A DNA stretch of 64,000 nucleotides from Lentimicrobiaceae bacterium (GCA_023227965.1 JALOCA010000002.1:103094-167093); one strand, 5' to 3'; positions 1 through 10,220 are shown, counted from the first letter of the stretch. The notes: generated from the letters alone by a model not told the origin. A program made the numbers and translations.

Positions 1-3000
1 CTTAATAAATTAAAGCGGCTAAAGGTTGACGATAACTATATAACTTACAACGGTTGTATTTTTTCGTCCGACATGAAAAACCTCATGCTTTTTATTGTGC
101 CTTTTTATCCGGTAAACGAAACTTCAAACAATGCGAGGCTGCTTAAAGCAATTGACAGGCAAACGAATAAACTTTCGGAAGGTTCTTCAGTCAGGGCAAG
201 ATATTTTGGAGCCGTTGCCGTTGCGGTAGGAAATGCCAACCAGCTTAAAAAAGATTCAATACTTACTTTAAGCCTGGCAGGTTTAGTTATAGTTGTGTTT
301 ATCAGTATCTTTTTCAGGAAAAGGTTTGCCTGGCTGGTCATATTTTTACCGGTAGTTTTCGGAGGAGTTTTTGCAATGGCAATACTTGGCTTTATCAAGC
401 CTGATCTTTCAGCCCTGGCACTTGCAGCCGGTTCAGTAGTTTTTGGCATAGCCCTGAATTATTCCATGCACATTTACAGCCATTTTCAGCATACCCGCTC
501 GGTACGAACGGTAATAAGCGATCTTTCAACTCCGCTAACTATCGGAAGTTTTACTACTATAGCCGCTTTTTTGTGTCTTCTTTTAACAAAATCGGAAGCA
601 TTACGCGATTTTGGAGTGTTTTCAGCACTTACACTTATTGGTACTATCTTGTTCTCACTGATAGTGATGCCCCATCTACTTCCATTGCAAAAAACACATC
701 CCATTCCAAGTAAAACAGCCCGGTGGGTCGAAAAAATTGCCGGATACCAGTTACCAAAGCATAAATTATTTGTATTATTTCTTTTAATTGCTTCGATTGT
801 ATTATTAATTTTTTCGCAAAAAACCGGCTTTGAAAGCGATATGGCAAAAATGAACTACATGAGCCATAAACTTTTAGATGCCGAAAAAAAGATTAATGCC
901 ATAAACAATTCCACATCGGGCAGCTTATATCTGGTTTCAACTGGTAAAACGTTGAATGAAGCTCTTTTAAATAATGAACTTGTTTACAACGGGTTGAATA
1001 ATTTAAAACAAAAAGGCGCCATCAGCCGATTTACTCACGTAGGTTCATTTCTTACAGACGATTCGATTCAAAAACAGCGAATCTCGCGCTGGAATGCTTA
1101 CTGGACTCCCGAAAAAAAGAGAAAATTTACTCAGAACCTGAAAATTTTAGCACATGAAACAGGCTTTTCGTCAACGGCTTTCAGCGAAAGTTTGCAGTTA
1201 ATAAATAAAACTTACACAGTATTAGGTTCAAACGATATTAACCGGATTAATGGTACTTTACTTAATGAATGGGTAACCAAAACGCCAACAATGAGTATGG
1301 TGCTTACACAGGTGGTTGTTAATCCTAACCACAAAAAAGAGGTAAAAGAGGCTTTTATAAACCATGAAGACGTAACTGTACTCGATAAATCCGTTTATTC
1401 TAACCTGTTCATCACTCTCATCAGTGACGACTTCAACATGATATTGTGGGTTTCATCTCTTCTCGTTTTTGCGACCCTACTTTTTTCATACGGTAGAATC
1501 GAACTGGCTTTTATTACATTTATTCCCATGCTGTTGAGTTGGGTTTGGATAACCGGGTTTATGGGAATATTTGGCTTGGGTTTCAATATAATAAATATTA
1601 TTATCTGCACATTTATTTTTGGTTTGGGCGACGATTACAGTATTTTTGTGATGGATGGACTTCAACAGGAATACAAATACGGAAAAAAACTTCTTTCGTC
1701 GTATAAAACTGCCATTTTTTTGTCAGCGTTCACCACCATCACCGGAGTAGGTGTGCTGATTTTTGCAAAACATCCGGCTTTACAATCAATTGCCCTTGTT
1801 TCTATCATCGGAATGATTTCGGTAGTTTTTATTTCATACACTATTGAACCCTTGATGTTCAAATTTTTAGTTAATGCAGGTAAGCATCGCAGAAGTGAGC
1901 CTTCGGCATGGTTCCTTATTTTTTATGCACCCATTTTTTATGGATTTTATGTAGCAAGTTGTTTTGCCACCATTATTTTTTGGTTTCTTATTCTGCAATG
2001 GCTTCCTATTGGAGAAAAAAGGAAGAAACATATATTCCATTTCATGATGATGTACCTTTCGAGGGCTACAATTTTTGTGATGTTCCTTGTTCGCAAAAGG
2101 ATCATTAATTTCGACAAAGAAATTTTTGCCAAACCCTCGGTAATAATTTTTAATCATCAAAGTATCATTGACATACCGCTTACAATGATGTTTTCGCCCA
2201 AGGTAATAATTCTTACTACCGACTGGGTGTGGAAACATCCGCTGGTTGGAAAAATTGCAAGAGCAGCCGATTTTTATCCTGTTTCGCAGGGAATTGATAA
2301 CCTGATAGACCATTTGCGCAAAAAAGTACACGAAGGATATTCTTTACTCATGTTTCCAGAAGGGCATCGTTCCCCCGATTTACATATCAAGCGTTTTCAT
2401 AAAGGGGCTTTCTATATTGCCGAGCAACTTGGTTTGGATATTGTACCTGCAGTTATGCATGGTACCGGTGAGTATGTTTCAAAAGGAGAATTTTTGGGGA
2501 AAGTCAGTACCATAACTGTTAAATTTCTGGATAGAATTACCCCTGACGACCCGCACTTCGGAACTTCACTTGCCGAAAAAGCCAAAAATATAGGATTGTA
2601 TTTCAAAGATGAACACGAAAAGCTACTCGATACGTTTTACAGGCTGCCTGTTTATCAGAAGAAAAGAGTCATAAAAAACTACATTTACAAAGGTCCTGTT
2701 CTTGAGTGGTATGTTCGTGTAAAACTAAAACTCGAAAACAATTATAGTTTGTACCATCAGTTGCTGCCCCGCGAAGGAGTTATAATTGATGCCGGCTGTG
2801 GATATGGATATATTTCCATTATGCTTGCTTTACTTTCGCCTAAGAGAACAATAACGGGGGTAGATTTTGATGAAGAAAAAATTGAGGTTGCACGGCATTG
2901 CCTTACCGGGAAAAACAAAGTAACTTTTAAATGTGCCGATGTTTCAGATTATTCTTTTCCGAGAGCCAATGGAATAATACTTAGTGATGTGGTACATTAT

Positions 3001-3303
3001 CTTAACGAAGGTGAACAGGAAAAACTATTTAATAATTGCATAGCCAGCCTTCAGCCCGGAGGGGTGCTTTTGATTCGCGAAGCAGACAGTAAAATGCAGA
3101 AACACCATAAGGTTACCCTTTTTACTGAATTTTTTTCCAATCTTTCGGGATTTAACCATAGTAAACATCACCAGTTGTATTTTACTTCGGCTGCAAAAAT
3201 TCAGCAATTGGCGAAAAAAAATGCAATGGATTTTAAAATATATGAAAAATCAAAATTTACATCTAACTTATTAATTGTACTTACAAAACCAGAAAATAGC
3301 TAA
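1..3303 (+). CDS. MMPL/RND-type exporter fused to acyltransferase and SAM methyltransferase (5' partial)
   Basis: The reading frame is open from base 1, so the gene starts upstream; the first ATG, at 73, lies inside the MMPL part and is not the real start. Counting from that ATG, residues about 60-210 form five closely spaced membrane helices and a second set lies near 455-600, as expected for the second half of an MMPL/RND lipid exporter. An acyltransferase of the PlsC type follows, with NHQSIID at 694-700 and FPEGHRS at 761-767. A class I methyltransferase forms the C-terminus (DAGCGYG at 906-912). Such trifunctional proteins are known in Bacteroidota lipid and pigment loci. The inferred role is inner-membrane transport coupled to acylation and methylation of a lipid-like product. 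The stop overlaps the next start (TAATG), implying an operon. Confidence 0.9.
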   Translation, partial: LNKLKRLKVDDNYITYNGCIFSSDMKNLMLFIVPFYPVNETSNNARLLKAIDRQTNKLSEGSSVRARYFGAVAVAVGNANQLKKDSILTLSLAGLVIVVFISIFFRKRFAWLVIFLPVVFGGVFAMAILGFIKPDLSALALAAGSVVFGIALNYSMHIYSHFQHTRSVRTVISDLSTPLTIGSFTTIAAFLCLLLTKSEALRDFGVFSALTLIGTILFSLIVMPHLLPLQKTHPIPSKTARWVEKIAGYQLPKHKLFVLFLLIASIVLLIFSQKTGFESDMAKMNYMSHKLLDAEKKINAINNSTSGSLYLVSTGKTLNEALLNNELVYNGLNNLKQKGAISRFTHVGSFLTDDSIQKQRISRWNAYWTPEKKRKFTQNLKILAHETGFSSTAFSESLQLINKTYTVLGSNDINRINGTLLNEWVTKTPTMSMVLTQVVVNPNHKKEVKEAFINHEDVTVLDKSVYSNLFITLISDDFNMILWVSSLLVFATLLFSYGRIELAFITFIPMLLSWVWITGFMGIFGLGFNIINIIICTFIFGLGDDYSIFVMDGLQQEYKYGKKLLSSYKTAIFLSAFTTITGVGVLIFAKHPALQSIALVSIIGMISVVFISYTIEPLMFKFLVNAGKHRRSEPSAWFLIFYAPIFYGFYVASCFATIIFWFLILQWLPIGEKRKKHIFHFMMMYLSRATIFVMFLVRKRIINFDKEIFAKPSVIIFNHQSIIDIPLTMMFSPKVIILTTDWVWKHPLVGKIARAADFYPVSQGIDNLIDHLRKKVHEGYSLLMFPEGHRSPDLHIKRFHKGAFYIAEQLGLDIVPAVMHGTGEYVSKGEFLGKVSTITVKFLDRITPDDPHFGTSLAEKAKNIGLYFKDEHEKLLDTFYRLPVYQKKRVIKNYIYKGPVLEWYVRVKLKLENNYSLYHQLLPREGVIIDAGCGYGYISIMLALLSPKRTITGVDFDEEKIEVARHCLTGKNKVTFKCADVSDYSFPRANGIILSDVVHYLNEGEQEKLFNNCIASLQPGGVLLIREADSKMQKHHKVTLFTEFFSNLSGFNHSKHHQLYFTSAAKIQQLAKKNAMDFKIYEKSKFTSNLLIVLTKPENS

Positions 3304-4801
3304 TGCAAAGATACGACGTAGTGATAGTAGGCAGCGGGCTTGGAGGCTTACTTTGCGCATATATCCTTGGTAAAGAAGGAATGAATGTTTGTGTTTTAGA
3401 AAAAAATAAACAATTTGGAGGCTGCTTGCAAACATTTACCCGAGACGGTTGTGTGTTCGATACTGGTGTACATTATATCGGAAGTCTCGAACCAGGGCAA
3501 ATACTTCACCGGTATTTTTCATACTTCGGATTGATGGATAAACTCAATATCAGAAAACTTGATGAAGATGGTTTCGACCATGTGTGTTTTGGCAACGATG
3601 GTAGCGAATATCCTTTAGCCATGGGCTATCATCATTTTATTGAAACCCTCCACCGGTATTTCCCTGACGAAAAGAAAGCATTAAGAACTTATGTAAGCAG
3701 ACTAAAACATCTTGCCCGTTCATTTCCCCTGAATAACCTGAGAGAAGGGAAAAGCCTACTTTCGGAAGCTGATTTTTTTAAAGATAACACTCGTAATTTT
3801 TTACAATCTATTACACAAAATACCCGATTGCAGAATATTCTTGCTGGCACGGGCTTCCTTTACGGTGGTGTAGGCGAAAAATCACCATTGTATGTGCATG
3901 CACTGATAAACAATTCTTTTATCGAAAGTTCGTGGAGAACCGTGGATGGAAGTTCGCAAATGGCGCGACTGCTTATCGGAGGAATTACCAGCATGGGAGG
4001 AACCGTGCGAAATTCTGCCGAAGTAGTAAAATTAGTTAGCAATAACGAAGGCATAACCCAAGCAGTATTATCAGATGGAGAACAAATAGCCGCTTCGAAT
4101 TTTATCTCGAACATTCATCCTTCGGTAACCCTTAAAATGCTGAATACTAAATTTATCAGGAAGGCATATAGTGAACGCATTGATTCACTCGAAAATACTG
4201 CTTCGGCTTTTATTATTTATGTCTGCCTAAAAAAGGACACGTTCCCCAAACTTGGTTACAACGTATATTATTACAACCACGAAAACGTGTGGGATGCCGT
4301 TGCCTACAACCCCACGTTATGGCCCGAAAGTTATGTACTGCTACTCCCGAAAATTCAATAGACGATAAATATGCATCTTCAGCCATAATAATGTCTTATA
4401 TGCAATATTCTGAAGTAAAACAATGGGAAAGCACCACGGTAGGCAACAGGGGCGAAAGTTACCTTGAGTTCAAAAAAAATAAAGCAGAATTACTGCTCGA
4501 CCTTGTTGAAAAAAAATTTCCTGGTTTCAAAAGATGCATCAGCAGTTATACAACATCTTCACCTCTGACTATCCGCGATTACACCGGTTCGAAGGAAGGC
4601 TCTATGTTTGGAATTTTACGAAACTGCAACGACCCATTTCGAAACATGATATTTGCCAAAACAAAAGTTCCTAACCTATATTTCACTGGGCAGAATATTG
4701 TTTTGCACGGTATTCTGGGGGTTACAATAGGTGCTGTAGCTACCTGTGGCGAAATGGTAGGGATTAACCATCTGATAAGCAAAATAAATAATGAGGGATG
4801 A
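3303..4801 (+). pseudogene. Phytoene desaturase-like FAD-dependent oxidoreductase, broken by a frameshift
   Basis: The N-terminal part (3303-4361) opens with the dinucleotide-binding motif VIVGSGLGG and continues like CrtI/carotenoid isomerase-type amine oxidases (FDTGVHYIGSL). At about 4341-4346 the homologous sequence moves into another frame and runs to 4801, ending in the typical FAD-contacting stretch (NLYFTGQNIVLHGILGV). Restoring one base after the CT at 4341-4342 would read YVLLTPENSIDD and give one protein of about 499 residues, a normal length for the family. The break is not in a long homopolymer, so it may be a real mutation or an assembly error. It would act as a desaturase or saturase on an isoprenoid or acyl chain. 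The stop overlaps the next start (ATGA). Confidence 0.85.
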
Positions 4802-6492
4802 TGAAACGCAAATTGAAAAAAATATTTTTCTATACACTGATAGTTTTTACTTCAATGATATTAATAATTTTTATTTGTGAAAAATGGGTTTGGCGGCTCT
4901 CTCCTCCCGAAGTGAAGGATTTTTCTGCCCTGCAAAGGGAAAGAACAACTGTTTCCCCTGATTTTTATGTACTTGGAAATAGTTGGCTCAGAAAGAATTC
5001 CGTAGGATTATGGGAAATGTATGTCGAAGGCGATCCCTTTACTATGGGTGTAATAAACGGGAAACTAACGAAGGAACTTATCAATTATCAGGAAAATGTT
5101 TTTGTTAACCAGATACAAACTCTTATTCCTTCAAAATTTTATCAGAAATTTCTCAATGTATTTGTCAGTTTTTTTAACCGTAAACTCGATTCCCATATCC
5201 CCAAAGAATATCTGACTGAAATTTACGGGATTTCCTTCTCGGCTTCACATGCGTACGACCGTTATGGAAGTCCCTACCATCGCATATTAAATTACCATGC
5301 CGCACACGACATGGGACATGCCCTGCAGAATCTACACATGGTTGGCTGCACTTCCTTTTCGGTATGGAACGATAAATCGGAAAACGGCAACCTGTTAATT
5401 GGAAGAAATTTCGATTTCTACTTCGGCGACGATTTTTCCAAAAATAAAATCATAGGTTTCTACAACCCTTCAAAGGGTTACAAATTTATGACGGTAGCAT
5501 GGGGCGGTATGGCAGGAGCCGTATCAGGAATGAACGATCAGGGACTTACCGTTACCATGAATGCTGCCAATTCGGATGTCCCCTTAGGAGCAAAAACGCC
5601 TATAACATTGGTTACCCGTGAAATATTACAATATGCTGCCAATATCGAACAAGCTTATGCCATCGCCTGTAAACGGGAAACCTTTGTTTCGGAATCGTTG
5701 ATGATAGGCTCGGCTGCCGATAACAAAACGGTCATTATTGAGAAAGATCCGAAGCAAACAGGTTTGTTCGAAACAAACACCAATTATATTGTTTGCACTA
5801 ACCATTTCCAGGACAAAATTACCGGTAGCAGTCCAAAAAATCGCAAATTTATGCGGCAAAGTTCTACAGTATACCGTTACAGACGTGTGGAAGAACTATT
5901 GCAACGAAAAAGCCGCCTTTCTGTTACCGATTTTGCAACCCTGCTTCGTAACAGGAACGGCATGCACGACAAACCAATAGGAATGGGAAACGAAAAAGCA
6001 ATTAATCAACTGATTGCTCACCATTCAATCATTTTTGAACCGGCAAAACTTAGGGTTTGGGTTTCCTCCAATCCCTGGCAGTTAGGAAAATACATCTGCT
6101 ACGACCTGAGTAAAATTTTCACTGAACGCAGGGGAATGAAACAAAACAGGGAAGTTTGTGAAAAATCTTTTAATATCCCTGAAGACCCATTTTTGCAATC
6201 GGAAGACTATAAAAATTTTGTATTTTACAAGAAAACATTGACTGATATTACAAATTATATATATTTTGGTACCGGAAAAGAGCCGATAACTTTGGACTTG
6301 CAAAAGTTTGAAAAATCGAATCCGTACTATTTTCAAACGTATGCAACCCTTGCCGATTATTATTTCAAAAAGAAGATGTATACCTCTGCCTACAGGTACT
6401 GTACCCTTGCATTGGTTTGTGAAATTCCTGCCATTAGCGAACGAACGAAAATCAAAAATACTGCCCTTGCTTGTTTAAAGAAATTCAGGTAA
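4798..6492 (+). CDS. C45-family acyltransferase/peptidase-like protein (acyl-CoA:6-APA acyltransferase type)
   Basis: This is a 564-residue protein with one N-terminal membrane segment (about residues 9-27), so the catalytic part is probably anchored on the outer face of the inner membrane. Cys184 in VGCTSFSVW, followed by GRNFDF, matches the N-terminal-nucleophile Cys and downstream motif of the C45 family, which includes the penicillin acyltransferase. Known members either hydrolyse amides or transfer acyl groups to amines; the substrate here cannot be read from the sequence. The residues before Cys184 would have to be removed autocatalytically if the family mechanism holds. The start overlaps the stop of the oxidoreductase by four bases, so the genes are translationally coupled. 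The family call is firm; the function is inferred. Confidence 0.8.
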   Translation: MMKRKLKKIFFYTLIVFTSMILIIFICEKWVWRLSPPEVKDFSALQRERTTVSPDFYVLGNSWLRKNSVGLWEMYVEGDPFTMGVINGKLTKELINYQENVFVNQIQTLIPSKFYQKFLNVFVSFFNRKLDSHIPKEYLTEIYGISFSASHAYDRYGSPYHRILNYHAAHDMGHALQNLHMVGCTSFSVWNDKSENGNLLIGRNFDFYFGDDFSKNKIIGFYNPSKGYKFMTVAWGGMAGAVSGMNDQGLTVTMNAANSDVPLGAKTPITLVTREILQYAANIEQAYAIACKRETFVSESLMIGSAADNKTVIIEKDPKQTGLFETNTNYIVCTNHFQDKITGSSPKNRKFMRQSSTVYRYRRVEELLQRKSRLSVTDFATLLRNRNGMHDKPIGMGNEKAINQLIAHHSIIFEPAKLRVWVSSNPWQLGKYICYDLSKIFTERRGMKQNREVCEKSFNIPEDPFLQSEDYKNFVFYKKTLTDITNYIYFGTGKEPITLDLQKFEKSNPYYFQTYATLADYYFKKKMYTSAYRYCTLALVCEIPAISERTKIKNTALACLKKFR

Positions 6493-6527
6493 TACGCATC
6501 AGAAAACCGGAAAAGAAAATTAAGACT

Positions 6528-7799
6528 ATGAAAATAAAACTGATTTATCCCAAGTGGACAAAACTGGAAGGACAAACCCATTTTAACCTGCCTCCGCACG
6601 GTCCCGTGGTTTTTGCTGCTACGCTTCCTGATTATGTAGAGATAGAATTTACCGATGAAAATGTTGAGCCCCTTACAATCACCGACGACTGCGACCTGGT
6701 GGCAATCTCCATGATGCTTACCACCCAGATAAAACGGGGTTGGGAAATTGCCGAAACCTATCATAGCTTAGGCAAAAAAGTGATTTTCGGAGGTATTTCT
6801 ACCATGCTGCACGCAGAAGAAACCCTGCAACATGCCGATTCTGTTTTTCTTGGCGAAAGCGAAGGTAGAATGGAACAGGTACTCGACGATTTCAGAAAAA
6901 ATCGCCTGCAAAAAGTGTATAACTTCATGAACAACCGCCCTGACATAGCCCTTGTAGGACCTGCCCGCCGCGACATTCTTAAAAGCGAACTTTATTACCA
7001 TAAAGGAGTGCAAATGGTAGATTTGTTCCACGCTTCGCGGGGATGTCGTTTCAGTTGCTACCCGTGTGCCGTTACCTATCTCGGCGGAAGAGAATTTCGC
7101 CCGAGACCTCTGGACAAAGTGATAGAGGAGCTTGAAACCATACAAAACAACCGGCTTTTTATAGTAGATAACTCACTGGCACAGGATACTCAATGGGAAA
7201 AAGACCTTTTCAGAGAGATGATCCCCCTGAAAAAGAAATGGTGCAGCCATACTATAGAAGATAAACCCGAAGTGCTTAATCTTGCTGCACAGGCAGGCGC
7301 CTGGTATGTGTACCAGGCAGTGTTCGACACCTCCGACTATATCAAAGACCGTATTAAAATGTACCACGACTATGGCATAGGCGTAGAGGGTACTATTTTA
7401 TTAGGACTCGACAACCAGACGGAAGACGACATTCTACGCCTTATTGACTTCCTGCTCGAAATTGACCTCGATCTTGCCGAATTTACCGTGATGACTCCTT
7501 TTCCCCATACCAAAGCCTGGGATGATATGATTCGTGAAAAACGGATTTTTAATTTCGACTGGAACGACTATAATGCCGGCAAAGTGGTATTTCAGCCCAA
7601 ACACATGAGCCCTGAACGGCTGCAGGAACTTTTTTACCTTGCCTGGGATACCTTTTACAAAGATGAATCACAAGCCCAGAAAATGTTCAAACTCTTCCGG
7701 AAAGTGATAGAAAAAGAAATCGAAGACGGAACCTATCGCTCACGCCGCCAGGATTTGGCAGATATCAGTTTCGGGAAAAAAGTTACCAGGGGAAGTTAA
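6528..7799 (+). CDS. B12-binding-domain radical SAM protein
   Basis: The product has 423 residues. I chose the ATG at 6528 (MKIKLIYPKW), because an upstream start at 6471 would overlap the previous gene and add an unrelated basic extension. Residues about 1-130 resemble a cobalamin-binding domain, with FGGIS and a GE motif near LGESEGR. The radical SAM core carries CxxxCxxC at Cys173, Cys177 and Cys180. Members of this class do methylations, rearrangements or ring formations on lipids, hopanoids and natural products. The setting, between an acyltransferase-like gene and an O-methyltransferase in one operon, suggests modification of the exported product. The exact reaction is unknown. Confidence 0.85.
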   Translation: MKIKLIYPKWTKLEGQTHFNLPPHGPVVFAATLPDYVEIEFTDENVEPLTITDDCDLVAISMMLTTQIKRGWEIAETYHSLGKKVIFGGISTMLHAEETLQHADSVFLGESEGRMEQVLDDFRKNRLQKVYNFMNNRPDIALVGPARRDILKSELYYHKGVQMVDLFHASRGCRFSCYPCAVTYLGGREFRPRPLDKVIEELETIQNNRLFIVDNSLAQDTQWEKDLFREMIPLKKKWCSHTIEDKPEVLNLAAQAGAWYVYQAVFDTSDYIKDRIKMYHDYGIGVEGTILLGLDNQTEDDILRLIDFLLEIDLDLAEFTVMTPFPHTKAWDDMIREKRIFNFDWNDYNAGKVVFQPKHMSPERLQELFYLAWDTFYKDESQAQKMFKLFRKVIEKEIEDGTYRSRRQDLADISFGKKVTRGS

Positions 7800-7833
7800 T
7801 CATTAACGTTTAATCAGCATTTTATCATTTTGC

Positions 7834-8211
7834 ATGAAAGAAAAAAATAATTTAACCGATAGTATTTATCGTTTCAAAGGCGAATGGGACATGGACTCGC
7901 AATGCGGTTTAAAAATTCACAGGGCAAAAAACGGCATGACCATAGTTATAGCCACCGACTTGTACAACGAAAATCCGGGTACTTCCGTTACCCGTTGGAA
8001 TGCCCCCTTAGCTACAGCCATTGCCGCCGAATACCAGATCCCCCACAATAAACTGTATTTTATTGAGCATACTCCCGACCGTGGCTCGAAGCTTACTTTT
8101 TACACTGAAACTTTTTACCATGTTTCTTTCCTTTCCGACGGCGAAAAACTTGTAGATCCCAACTGGGAAAAGCTTACCCGTGAAGAAGTGGAAACAATGT
8201 TGTCTTCCTGA
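7834..8211 (+). CDS. Small conserved-looking protein of unknown function
   Basis: This is a 125-residue soluble protein with no signal peptide or membrane segment. I do not recognise a family. It contains a stretch that reads like a beta-rich fold (ITVIATDLYNENPGTSVTRW-like region at residues about 35-55) and two Asp-rich turns. It lies 34 bases after the radical SAM gene and 8 bases before the O-methyltransferase, so it is almost certainly in the same operon. A role as an accessory or substrate-binding subunit of one of its neighbours is possible but unproven. Confidence 0.7.
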   Translation: MKEKNNLTDSIYRFKGEWDMDSQCGLKIHRAKNGMTIVIATDLYNENPGTSVTRWNAPLATAIAAEYQIPHNKLYFIEHTPDRGSKLTFYTETFYHVSFLSDGEKLVDPNWEKLTREEVETMLSS

Positions 8212-8219
8212 AAAAACAC

Positions 8220-9329
8220 ATGAAAACTTTTACCCAGTTTCTGCCCCCTGCATGGACAATGCAGGTATTACAATGGTTTCGCAATGGTTTATACAAGTTG
8301 CGGATGCACATGGTTCCCGGAGGAATTGCCCTATTTGAAATCGTTCACGATTTTTGGTATGCCAGGGCGTTGGGCGTTGCCGCCGAATTGGACATTGCAG
8401 GCTTACTGAAAGAAAAACCCCTGCACATTGACCAACTGGCTGCGCTTACGCAAACCCATTCGCCTTCGCTGTACCGCCTTATGCGCACGCTGGCAAGCCG
8501 GGGCGTTTTCCGCGAAACTGAGAAAAATGTTTTTCACCTTACCTTTCTTGCCAGGGCATTGCTCGACAAGGAAGATGGCATGAAGTACCTGATACAAAGC
8601 CATACCAGTGTTACACAATTGCAAAATTTCGGCGAACTGCTCCATTGCGTACGTACAGGCGAAAATGCTTATGTAAAAAGATTCAATACCCATGCTTTCG
8701 ATTTCATGACTGCCAATCCTGCCGAGGCGGCGGTTTTTAATAAAGGCATGAGCAATGCTTCGCGGTTGTTTGCCAAAGCCCTACTTTCGGCTTACAGTTT
8801 CAGAAATTTTAAAAAGATAGTGGACATCGGAGGCGGAAACGGAGTATTGCTTTCTTCCATACTTTCACGATACCCCTCGGCAACAGGCATACTTTTTGAC
8901 CTGCCACACGTTATCGAAAACGTTGACACTTCGCTACACGATGGGGATACAATATCTTTGCGTTTGCAATTGTCGGTGGGAGATTTTTTTGAAAATGTAC
9001 CCTCCGGTGCCGATTTGTACATTTTGAAAAATGTGCTTCACGACTGGGACGACAGCCATTGCATTTTACTATTGAGTAAAATCTGTTCGGTTATCGAAAA
9101 TGGGAGTCGCCTGCTGGTTATCGAAAGCATTATTCCGGAAGGAAATACTCCTTCGTTTGGGAAAATGATGGATTTGCTGATGCTTACAGGTACGCAGGGC
9201 GGCAGGGAACGTACGCTTGCCGAATACAAAAAGTTATTTGCCGAAGCTCAACTGCACTGCCGACGTGTGGTGCATACCGTAGCTCCTTTTTCGGTAATGG
9301 AAGCAATAAAAAAGGAAATGCCAGGGTAA
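8220..9329 (+). CDS. SAM-dependent O-methyltransferase (COMT/hydroxyneurosporene type)
   Basis: The 369-residue product has an N-terminal winged-helix dimerisation domain (residues about 35-115; HSPSLYRLMRTLASRGVF) and a C-terminal Rossmann methyltransferase domain with VDIGGGNG at about 201 and the LHDWDD motif typical of plant COMT and bacterial polyketide O-methyltransferases. Enzymes of this class methylate hydroxyl groups on aromatic or polyene substrates, which fits a locus with a phytoene-desaturase-like enzyme. It is the last gene of the left operon; the next genes are on the opposite strand. Confidence 0.87.
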   Translation: MKTFTQFLPPAWTMQVLQWFRNGLYKLRMHMVPGGIALFEIVHDFWYARALGVAAELDIAGLLKEKPLHIDQLAALTQTHSPSLYRLMRTLASRGVFRETEKNVFHLTFLARALLDKEDGMKYLIQSHTSVTQLQNFGELLHCVRTGENAYVKRFNTHAFDFMTANPAEAAVFNKGMSNASRLFAKALLSAYSFRNFKKIVDIGGGNGVLLSSILSRYPSATGILFDLPHVIENVDTSLHDGDTISLRLQLSVGDFFENVPSGADLYILKNVLHDWDDSHCILLLSKICSVIENGSRLLVIESIIPEGNTPSFGKMMDLLMLTGTQGGRERTLAEYKKLFAEAQLHCRRVVHTVAPFSVMEAIKKEMPG

Positions 9330-9513
9330 GTATTATTGTATTGGTTTCCGTTAATAAACGCTCTTTAATCATAATGATACCAAAGGCATCTGTGGTTTCA
9401 GATACCTGTATGGCGGTGCCAAGGTCGTTGCAAGGCAAAAGTTTATACAAAGTATTGTCATAGTGTTGTTTATAACGATAAATTTGTTATATTTGCAGTA
9501 CTTTGAGGGATGG

Positions 9514-10218
9514 CTATGCTAATTCCAGTGCTATTTTCATCATCCCGGTGAAAGCCGTTTGACGTTCCTGGGCGCTGGTGCGTTCACCGGTAAAAAGATT
9601 ATCACTTACGGTGAGCAAGGCAAGTGCCTGTACACCAAAGCGTGCAGCGAGGGTATACAAGGCGGCGGCTTCCATTTCCACTGCCAGAACACCATGTTTT
9701 CTCCATAAAAAATATGGGTCGTTAATGTGTTCATCAAAATAAAAGAAATCCGATGAAAGGATATTACCCACATGATAAGGCAAATCCAATTCTTCGGAAA
9801 GGGCTTTGGCTTTCTGTAACAAATTAAAATCAGCAATAGCTGCAAAATCCATACCACCAAACCGCAATTTGTTAACATTGGAATCGGTGCAGGCTCCCAT
9901 TGCTATTACGAGTTCCTTTACCTTAATATGTTCCTGCAAACTACCACAGGTACCTATCCTGATTAGTTTTTTTACCTGGTAATCGTTAATGAGTTCGTTT
10001 ACATAAATAGAAATGGAAGGAATACCCATACCGGTTCCCTGTACCGATATAGTTTTGTTGTTGTACTCGCCCGTATAACCGAGCATTCCCCTTACATTAT
10101 TGTAACAACGTGGATTTTCTAAAAAATTTTCGGCTATAAATTTTGCACGTAGCGGATCGCCGGGAAGGAGAACGGTTTTGGCTATTTCGCCGACAGGGGC
10201 TTCGATATGTATGCTCAT
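9514..10218 (-). CDS. deoD: Purine nucleoside phosphorylase DeoD
   Basis: The 234 residues match the hexameric DeoD type: N-terminal MSIHIEAP and the phosphate-binding [18 protein letters not shown], then the C-terminal VEMEAAALY and the SDNLF segment with its catalytic Asp. The enzyme cleaves purine nucleosides to base and ribose 1-phosphate in the cytoplasm. It follows purA by two bases on the same strand, so purine salvage and AMP synthesis are co-transcribed. Confidence 0.95.
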   Translation of the reverse strand: MSIHIEAPVGEIAKTVLLPGDPLRAKFIAENFLENPRCYNNVRGMLGYTGEYNNKTISVQGTGMGIPSISIYVNELINDYQVKKLIRIGTCGSLQEHIKVKELVIAMGACTDSNVNKLRFGGMDFAAIADFNLLQKAKALSEELDLPYHVGNILSSDFFYFDEHINDPYFLWRKHGVLAVEMEAAALYTLAARFGVQALALLTVSDNLFTGERTSAQERQTAFTGMMKIALELA

Positions 10219-10220
10219 GA

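Noticed and set aside
1867..2331. 154-codon frame on the - strand inside the MMPL gene
   Set aside because: It is antisense to the acyltransferase and membrane-domain region, which has clear motifs.
9345..9450. - strand coding-like stretch (LPCNDLGTAIQVSETTDAFG) downstream of deoD
   Set aside because: It reads like protein but I could not place it in a family, it has only a TTG start and it runs into the methyltransferase gene; a relic is possible but not supported.
9489..9496. TATATTTG promoter-like sequence on the + strand
   Set aside because: No + strand gene follows; the next genes are on the - strand.
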